From the NCBI GenBank assembly GCA_947460795.1, contig CANHJA010000105.1:1-7752 (forward strand): DNA of 7,752 bases, in the 5' to 3' direction. Positions within the stretch are counted from its first letter, which is position 1. Each line of letters opens with the position of its first letter. Source of the stretch: Bacteroidota bacterium. GTDB lineage: Bacteria > Bacteroidota > Bacteroidia > Chitinophagales > Chitinophagaceae. Positions 1-4,851 of the stretch are shown here, in pieces. The notes under the pieces are model-generated. The model saw only the letters and a list, made by a program, of their open reading frames with translations. It was not told the DNA's origin and ran no database searches. Both the position numbers and the translations under genes were made by a program.

Positions 1-608
1 AATACCAAGCAATTTTACCATTACGAGGTAAAATTTTGAATGTTGAAAAAGCGATGCCACACAAGGTTTTTGAAAACGAAGAGATTCGAAATATGTTCAC
101 TGGTTTTGGTGTAACTATTGGAACGCCTGAAGATGCAAAAGCATTGAACACAACAAAACTTCGATACCATAAAATCATCATCATGACCGATGCCGATGTC
201 GATGGTTCTCACATTTCTACTTTGATCTTGACTTTCTTATATCGTTACATGAAAGAATTGGTTGAACAAGGATTCGTATACATTGCACAACCTCCTTTGT
301 ATTTAGTGAAAAAAGGAAAAGAACAAGTATATGCATTTGATGAAGAAGCAAGAAAAGCAGCTGTATTAAAATTAGGTGCTGGAAAAGAAGATTCTGTTCA
401 CATTCAACGTTATAAAGGTCTTGGAGAGATGAATGCGGAACAATTATGGGAAACTACCATGGATCCAAATACTCGAACATTAAAACAAGTAACTATAGAA
501 AGTGTTGCTGAAGCAGACAGAGTATTCTCCATGTTGATGGGTGATGAAGTACCTCCACGTAGAGAATTTATTGAGAAACATGCGAAGTATGCAAAAATTG
601 ATATTTAA
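1..608 (+). CDS. gyrB: DNA gyrase subunit B, C-terminal part (5' end outside window)
   Basis: This is the B subunit of DNA gyrase, the ATP-driven type II topoisomerase that introduces negative supercoils. The reading frame is open from base 3 to the stop at 606-608, giving about 201 residues, roughly the last third of a typical ~650-residue bacterial GyrB. It opens inside the TOPRIM domain at the conserved stretch LRGKILNVEKA (about 21-53). The Mg2+-binding DxDxD motif follows as DADVDGSH (189-212), and then the C-terminal signature QRYKGLGEMN (about 405-434). The end, FIEKHAKYAKIDI, is the usual Bacteroidota GyrB tail and argues against ParE. The TTG at 36 is an internal Leu codon, not a start. 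There is no sign of the large insertion that Enterobacteria carry in this region. The ATPase and transducer domains lie upstream, outside the window. Confidence 0.97.
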   Translation, partial: YQAILPLRGKILNVEKAMPHKVFENEEIRNMFTGFGVTIGTPEDAKALNTTKLRYHKIIIMTDADVDGSHISTLILTFLYRYMKELVEQGFVYIAQPPLYLVKKGKEQVYAFDEEARKAAVLKLGAGKEDSVHIQRYKGLGEMNAEQLWETTMDPNTRTLKQVTIESVAEADRVFSMLMGDEVPPRREFIEKHAKYAKIDI

Positions 609-622
609 AAAATAATTAGTAC

Positions 623-1246
623 ATGAAACAGTTATTCGTTTTATTCTTGCTTTTATCTTTTACTCAAATAAAAGCTCAAGATAAAATTAAAGAGTCTGAT
701 TTGAGGAATCTATATAACATGATGATTGGTTCATTCTCAAGTGAAAATCAATCTAAAGTAGACTCTAATTATTTCGATATTCGTTTGAAAATGGTTCCTA
801 TGTGGTCAGAAAGTGAGTATTATTGGTTGTATGTTGAGCAAGCAATGGCAACGAATGAAAACAAACCATATCGTCAAAGAGTATATAGATTAAGTAAAGT
901 TAATGACACCACTATTGAAAGTAGAGTGTATACAATTAAAAATGGTGAAAATTATTTTGGTGATTGGAAATTAGAAAACCCATTGGCTAATTTAACCATT
1001 GACTCTCTAGAAGAACGAAAAGGCTGTTCTATATTTTTGAATAAAATCAATAAATCAGAATTCTCAGGATCTACCAATAAAACGGATTGTGAAAGTTCAT
1101 TAAAAGGCGCAACGTATGCTACTTCTTTTGTTAATATTTATACCGATATGATTATTTCTTGGGATAGAGGTTTTGACAAAGACGACAATCAAGTTTGGGG
1201 AGCAATAAACGGAGGGTACATTTTTGATAAAATTGAAAATTATTAA
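623..1246 (+). CDS. Secreted CpcT/CpeT-family protein (phycobiliprotein lyase-like fold)
   Basis: The 207-residue product belongs to the CpcT/CpeT family, whose cyanobacterial members attach bilins to phycobiliproteins. Visible family landmarks are IGSFSS (35-40), Trp61, YVEQA (70-74), RQRVY (84-88), Gly-Cys (134-135), Cys156, the WDRG block (180-183), QVWG (190-193) and GGYIF (197-201). Residues 1-19 form a Sec signal peptide with probable cleavage at KA|QD, so the protein is periplasmic or surface exposed, unlike the cytoplasmic lyases. A heterotrophic Bacteroidota is not expected to have phycobilisomes, so bilin-lyase activity should not be assumed. The fold is a lipocalin-like barrel that may bind another hydrophobic ligand. 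The gene starts 14 bp after gyrB with no terminator between them, which suggests read-through from the gyrB transcript. A strong hairpin terminates it downstream. Family assignment is firm; function is unknown. Confidence 0.85.
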   Translation: MKQLFVLFLLLSFTQIKAQDKIKESDLRNLYNMMIGSFSSENQSKVDSNYFDIRLKMVPMWSESEYYWLYVEQAMATNENKPYRQRVYRLSKVNDTTIESRVYTIKNGENYFGDWKLENPLANLTIDSLEERKGCSIFLNKINKSEFSGSTNKTDCESSLKGATYATSFVNIYTDMIISWDRGFDKDDNQVWGAINGGYIFDKIENY

Positions 1247-1267
1247 ATAAACAATTTAAACCGAATT

Positions 1268-1298
1268 AAAATACTCAACATTGTTGGGTATTTTTTTT
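1268..1298 (+). terminator. Intrinsic terminator after the gyrB/CpcT-like pair
   Basis: The inverted repeat AATACTCAAC / GTTGGGTATT, with A-T pairs extending its base, forms a stem of about 12 bp with one T-G wobble and a 3-base loop (ATT, 1280-1282). The 3' arm runs straight into an uninterrupted T tract (1291-1298). This is a textbook Rho-independent terminator on the plus strand, 22 bp after the CpcT-like stop codon. Confidence 0.88.
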
Positions 1299-1324
1299 CA
1301 AATAGATAAAATCCAGTTCTATAC

Positions 1325-2605
1325 ATGAAAAATCAGTTCATCATTTACATGTCATTTGTAGCATTCTTTATTGTCGATGCGAAAAAATTATTTTGTCAAA
1401 GCAATTCATTTGTGATTCAAAAAAATGGACAATTTGAATGCAACGAAAAAATGTATTCATTTATAGGTGCTAATTATTGGTATGGAGGATTTTTATTGTC
1501 AGATACAATGAATGCTGGCAAAAAAAGATTGTTACATGAATTGGATTTTTTAAAACAAAAAAAAATAAATAATCTGCGCGTTTTATTGAGTGCAGAAGGC
1601 GATTCCAGTTACCCCTATCGAGTATATCCTTCATTGCAAAAAAATCCATTGGAGTATAATGAAGAAGTGATGAAGGGTTTTGATTTTTTATTGGCTGAAG
1701 CAAGTAAAAGAGATTTAAAAATAGTTTTTGTACTCAATAATAATTGGGAATGGTCTGGTGGTTTTGGACAATATTTAGAATGGGCAAAATATGGAAATGC
1801 ACCATTGCCTAAAACATCTAATTGGGATTGGAATCTTTATTGCGACTATATCGCACAATTTTATACTTGTTATGCATGCAATGCATGGTACAATAAATGG
1901 ATCAATTATGTGCTAAATAGGGAAAATAATATTACAAACCTAAAGTATAAAGAGGATCCTACGATAATGGCTTGGGAATTGGCAAATGAGCCAAGACCAA
2001 TGAAAATAAATGCTGTACTAGATTATAAAATTTGGGTAAAAGAAACAGCAAATTATATTAAATCAATAGACCGAAACCATTTAGTAACGATTGGAGTGGA
2101 AGGTGTTATCAGTACGCTGAATGATGAATCAACTTTTTCAGAAATTCATTTAAATAAAAACATAGATTATGCAACGATTCATTTATGGCCCAAAACATGG
2201 CAATGGTACAATGGAATGAGTGAAGAATCGGTAAATGATTCAACCTTGCAAAAATCAATAAACTACATTGAACAACATGCAAAAATCATGAAGAGTATCA
2301 ATAAGCCGTTGGTGATAGAAGAGTTTGGTTTACACAGAGATGGGAATTCTTTTTCAACAACATCCACGACAAAAAATAGAGACATTTATTATCAAACTAT
2401 TTTTGAAACTGGAAAAGCAAATCTTATTGCGGGTTATAATTTTTGGGGATTTGCAGGGATGCCTTCGAATGAAAATGAATTGCATTTTATGAAAAAAGGA
2501 ATGCCTTACAGTGCCGATCCACCTCAAGAAGAGCAAGGTCTATACAGTGTTTTTGAAAACGATTCAAGTACTTGGAATGTGATTGCGAATGCCTTCAAAA
2601 AGTAA
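1325..2605 (+). CDS. Secreted GH5 beta-mannanase / beta-mannosidase-type glycosidase
   Basis: This is a 426-residue retaining glycoside hydrolase of family 5 (clan GH-A, TIM barrel). It most resembles the mannan-active subfamily GH5_7. The acid/base Glu222 lies in the conserved WELANEPRP block (217-225), and the nucleophile is Glu333 in IEEFG (331-335). Other conserved positions are Arg85 in LRVLLS, NNNWEWSGG (138-146), the HLWPK segment (286-290) and FWGF (373-376) near the end of the barrel. The catalytic domain fills the chain, with no extra binding module and no type IX secretion C-terminal domain. The N-terminus is hydrophobic (5-17) and then carries Asp18, Lys20 and Lys21 before LFC|QSN, so it is an export signal with an unclear cleavage site. 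Cys182 and Cys185 (TCYAC) are unusual. Its own promoter is not obvious. Substrate is inferred: beta-1,4-mannan, or the beta-mannosyl bond of N-glycans given the neighbouring genes. Confidence 0.9.
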   Translation: MKNQFIIYMSFVAFFIVDAKKLFCQSNSFVIQKNGQFECNEKMYSFIGANYWYGGFLLSDTMNAGKKRLLHELDFLKQKKINNLRVLLSAEGDSSYPYRVYPSLQKNPLEYNEEVMKGFDFLLAEASKRDLKIVFVLNNNWEWSGGFGQYLEWAKYGNAPLPKTSNWDWNLYCDYIAQFYTCYACNAWYNKWINYVLNRENNITNLKYKEDPTIMAWELANEPRPMKINAVLDYKIWVKETANYIKSIDRNHLVTIGVEGVISTLNDESTFSEIHLNKNIDYATIHLWPKTWQWYNGMSEESVNDSTLQKSINYIEQHAKIMKSINKPLVIEEFGLHRDGNSFSTTSTTKNRDIYYQTIFETGKANLIAGYNFWGFAGMPSNENELHFMKKGMPYSADPPQEEQGLYSVFENDSSTWNVIANAFKK

Positions 2606-2606
2606 T

Positions 2607-2948
2607 TTAATTGACTTTATATTTTTGCAATTGCTTTATTCGTTCCTCTGTAGCTTCTAGTAAACAGGTATAATAAGTTAATGTTTGAATAGAACCTTTT
2701 TTAAAACCATTTTTTACCGATTTGCAATGCGACTCTTTGTATTTTACCCAATTGCGTTGAGCATCCAACAACAATTTCTTGTCTTCTGGATTTAAGTTGC
2801 TCATTACTTCCTTGTAAATCTTAGTCATTTTTTTATCTGCAACTTCATAGTAGTCTGAAGCATCTTTATTCATTTCTATCTGCGTTTGTGCAAATCCTTT
2901 TAATTGAATCAATAATGCACATGCGATTAAGATAATTATTTTTCTCAT
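2607..2948 (-). CDS. Small secreted LprI / DUF1311-family protein
   Basis: This 113-residue protein has a clear Sec signal peptide (1-20, ending GFA|Q). Its mature part matches the LprI N-terminal domain (DUF1311). Landmarks are the TQIEMN start (22-27), the YY-VAD-KM-KIY helix (33-45), LLLDAQRNWVKYKESHC (59-75) and the terminal C-LLEATEERIKQL helix (95-107). Mycobacterial LprI has been described as a lysozyme inhibitor, but most family members are uncharacterised. Family members often carry a Cys just after the EMN segment. Here that position is Asp/Ala (MNKDAS), leaving only Cys75 and Cys95, which could pair. The start codon lies 4 bp after the cutC-family stop with GGAA just before it, so it is probably translated as the last gene of the cluster. 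Its stop is one base from the stop of the GH5 gene on the other strand. Confidence 0.78.
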   Translation of the reverse strand: MRKIIILIACALLIQLKGFAQTQIEMNKDASDYYEVADKKMTKIYKEVMSNLNPEDKKLLLDAQRNWVKYKESHCKSVKNGFKKGSIQTLTYYTCLLEATEERIKQLQKYKVN

Positions 2949-2952
2949 TTCC

Positions 2953-3666
2953 TTACTGGTTTAGGTTGTTTACTAATTCTTTTATCATTTCCAAATCGCT
3001 AACCGGATACGAATCAGAAAAAGCAGCATTATAAGTTATGTGTTCTTCTTTAAAATTGGCTTTGCAAGTAGAATGTATTTCATCTACACCACAATATTCT
3101 AAAATAGATTTTGCATTTTGAGCGGTCACACCACTTCCTGGCATGATTTTAATTTGCGAGCCGTATTTTTCTTGCAACGATTTTATTACATCTTTTCCTT
3201 CATCCACTGTTTGATATCCTCCGCTAGTTAACACGCGTTCGAATCCCAATGAGATAATATCATCCATTGCTTTATGCATGTCTACAGTTCGATCGAATGC
3301 TCTGTGAAAAGTAGCCGGTTTATTTTTCCATGATTCAACCAATAGTTTTCTACAAAATTCAATATCCACATTGCCATCTTTTGTTAATGCACCAAACACA
3401 ATACCATCTACTCCCAATACCCTGCATGTATTTATATCAGATCGCATGATTTCGAATTCATCCTCATCATATACAAAATGACCTCCTCTTGGACGAATCA
3501 TAACATAAATTGGTAAAGGAATTTTTTCTTTTACTTTTTTAATTAATCCAAAAGAAGGAGTGGTTCCCCCTTCGTTTAAGTTTTCAAATAATTCAATTCG
3601 ATTGGCACCTCCTTGCCAAGCATTCATCGCTGCTGTTAAATTATTACAAGCTATTTCTATTGTCAT
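2953..3666 (-). CDS. cutC: CutC-family TIM-barrel protein
   Basis: The 237-residue product is full length for the CutC family, a cytoplasmic TIM-barrel protein annotated as copper homeostasis. Family blocks appear in order: IEIAC (3-7), GGANRIEL (19-26), EGGTTPS (32-38), MIRPRGGHFVY (56-66), DGIVFGALTKDGNVD (87-101), FHRAFD (120-125), RVLTSGG (144-150), IMPGSGV (174-180) and DEIHST (195-200). The Cys usually following RIEL is Phe27 here, while Cys7 is kept and Cys201 sits near the conserved His198. No signal peptide is present. The original copper phenotype in E. coli was later attributed to the sRNA MicL encoded within cutC, so the family's real function is open. It lies 24 bp after a glycosylasparaginase gene and 4 bp before the LprI-like gene, arguing for an operon. 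The neighbourhood suggests a role in aminosugar or glycan metabolism, which is inference. Confidence 0.93.
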   Translation of the reverse strand: MTIEIACNNLTAAMNAWQGGANRIELFENLNEGGTTPSFGLIKKVKEKIPLPIYVMIRPRGGHFVYDEDEFEIMRSDINTCRVLGVDGIVFGALTKDGNVDIEFCRKLLVESWKNKPATFHRAFDRTVDMHKAMDDIISLGFERVLTSGGYQTVDEGKDVIKSLQEKYGSQIKIMPGSGVTAQNAKSILEYCGVDEIHSTCKANFKEEHITYNAAFSDSYPVSDLEMIKELVNNLNQ

Positions 3667-3690
3667 TTTTATTTAGTTTATTGTAAAATC

Positions 3691-4722
3691 CTAATTCGTA
3701 ATTAAAGATTCGGCATCTACTTTTAAATTATCTATTTCTGTAGCTTTTACTGCATAATCAAAATTTTTATTTAAAGCATATCCACCATATTCACCCTCTT
3801 TATTGATGGCAATAAATCCAACCTGAATTTCTTCTAATTTACGAGGTGTTTTTGCGACTACTCTTTCTACTGCTTTTTTACAGGCTGCATACGGTGAGTA
3901 TCCTTGACGCATATACTCAACAACTAAAAAACTACCACTTACACGAATTACTTCTTCTCCATTTCCAGTTGATGTGGCTGCTCCTATTTCATTGTCTACA
4001 TATAAACCAGCACCAATAATGGGAGAATCACCTACCCTGCCCCTCATTTTAAAACCCATTCCGCTGGTTGTGCATGCGCCACTTAAATTTCCCATACTAT
4101 CCATGGCAATCATGCCAATGGTATCATGGTTGTAATCGCCATTTTCTAAAAACAAAGGAGGATTGGGGCCATGTTTTTTTTCATTTCGTTCAATATTTAT
4201 TATTGGTTTGTACTCACTTTTTTCTAACCATTTTTGATATGTTTTATTTGCATCCTCGCTCAATTTTTTACCCATCAATTGAAGGCCATTGTCTACCGCA
4301 AATTTTTGTGCGCCTTCACCCACTAACATTACATGAGGTGTTTTTTCCATCACCATTCTGGCTACTAAAATTGGATTTGCTATTTGCTCTAAAAAAGCAA
4401 CGCTGCCACATTCGCTTTTATGATTCATAATGCTAGCATCCAAGGTAACAATTCCATCTCTGTCTGGATTTGCTCCTAAGCCTACACAACAATTATGGAT
4501 GTCGTTCTCACTTACCATCACGCCTTCAACAACCGCATCTAAAGCTGTGCCTTGATTGCCTAAAATATTCCAAGCTGCATTGTTTGCTGCTACTCCTTGA
4601 TTATACCATGTGCTTAAAACGATTGATTTATCTTCATTATTTGAAAATGAAAAACCGCGCTTAGGCATCGCCATATAAGCACTTCCCAATGCAACTGTCT
4701 TTAATAATTGTCTTCTATTCAT
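3691..4722 (-). CDS. N4-(beta-N-acetylglucosaminyl)-L-asparaginase (glycosylasparaginase), Tat-type signal
   Basis: This Ntn-hydrolase cleaves GlcNAc-Asn, the last linkage of N-glycan catabolism, to aspartate and aminated GlcNAc. The 343-residue precursor carries the autoprocessing site HD|TIGM (199-204). Cleavage would free Thr201 as nucleophile and give alpha (to 200) and beta (201-343) chains. Spacing from this Thr matches the catalytic set recalled for the Elizabethkingia (Flavobacterium) meningoseptica enzyme: Thr219 in CTTSG, Arg229 and Asp232 in GRVGDSP, and Thr252-Gly253 in ATSTGNGE. Trp39 in LSTW matches the substrate-binding Trp. The segment before the cleavage site (about 178-198, with HGPNPP) is longer than I recall in that enzyme. 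The N-terminus NRRQLLK plus a hydrophobic stretch is a twin-arginine-like signal, implying export after folding. A candidate promoter lies in the 129-bp leader, and CutC follows after 24 bp. Identification is secure. Confidence 0.96.
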   Translation of the reverse strand: MNRRQLLKTVALGSAYMAMPKRGFSFSNNEDKSIVLSTWYNQGVAANNAAWNILGNQGTALDAVVEGVMVSENDIHNCCVGLGANPDRDGIVTLDASIMNHKSECGSVAFLEQIANPILVARMVMEKTPHVMLVGEGAQKFAVDNGLQLMGKKLSEDANKTYQKWLEKSEYKPIINIERNEKKHGPNPPLFLENGDYNHDTIGMIAMDSMGNLSGACTTSGMGFKMRGRVGDSPIIGAGLYVDNEIGAATSTGNGEEVIRVSGSFLVVEYMRQGYSPYAACKKAVERVVAKTPRKLEEIQVGFIAINKEGEYGGYALNKNFDYAVKATEIDNLKVDAESLITN

Positions 4723-4756
4723 AATTAAATTCCCAATTTTTTTATATTCAAAATCT

Positions 4757-4786
4757 CAAAGTTGATTTATATTTTCTTTTTGCAAA
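4757..4786 (-). promoter_or_regulatory. Candidate Bacteroidota promoter ahead of the glycosylasparaginase gene
   Basis: On the minus strand TTTG (4786-4783) is followed by an 18-bp spacer and then CAACTTTG (4764-4757). This is one mismatch from the Bacteroidota -7 element TAnnTTTG, at roughly the expected distance from the -33 TTTG. The ATG lies 34 bases further on. The site could let the asparaginase-cutC-lprI part be transcribed independently of GH20. It is pattern-based only, and in DNA this AT-rich chance matches are common. Confidence 0.4.
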
Positions 4787-4851
4787 ATACTTTACCTTTT
4801 AAATATCTGATAATAAGTAAGCATTCTTTTATCCACTCTTAAGAGGGGCTT

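Noticed and set aside
1299..1324. Promoter directly ahead of GH5
   Set aside because: The stretch between the terminator and the ATG has no TAnnTTTG match; GH5 transcription start cannot be assigned from sequence.
1470..1703. Minus-strand open frames inside GH5 (also 2354-2536)
   Set aside because: Both lie wholly within the GH5 coding region and show no recognisable family or compositional support.
1872..1887. ATGCATGCAATGCAT palindrome-like repeat
   Set aside because: It lies in the GH5 coding region and encodes the YACNAW residues; there is no second copy or associated element.
4068..4430. Plus-strand open frame of 120 codons inside the glycosylasparaginase gene
   Set aside because: It is antisense to an enzyme with full catalytic residues, is rich in His, Cys, Phe and Leu typical of a complementary frame, and shows no recognisable domain or initiation context.
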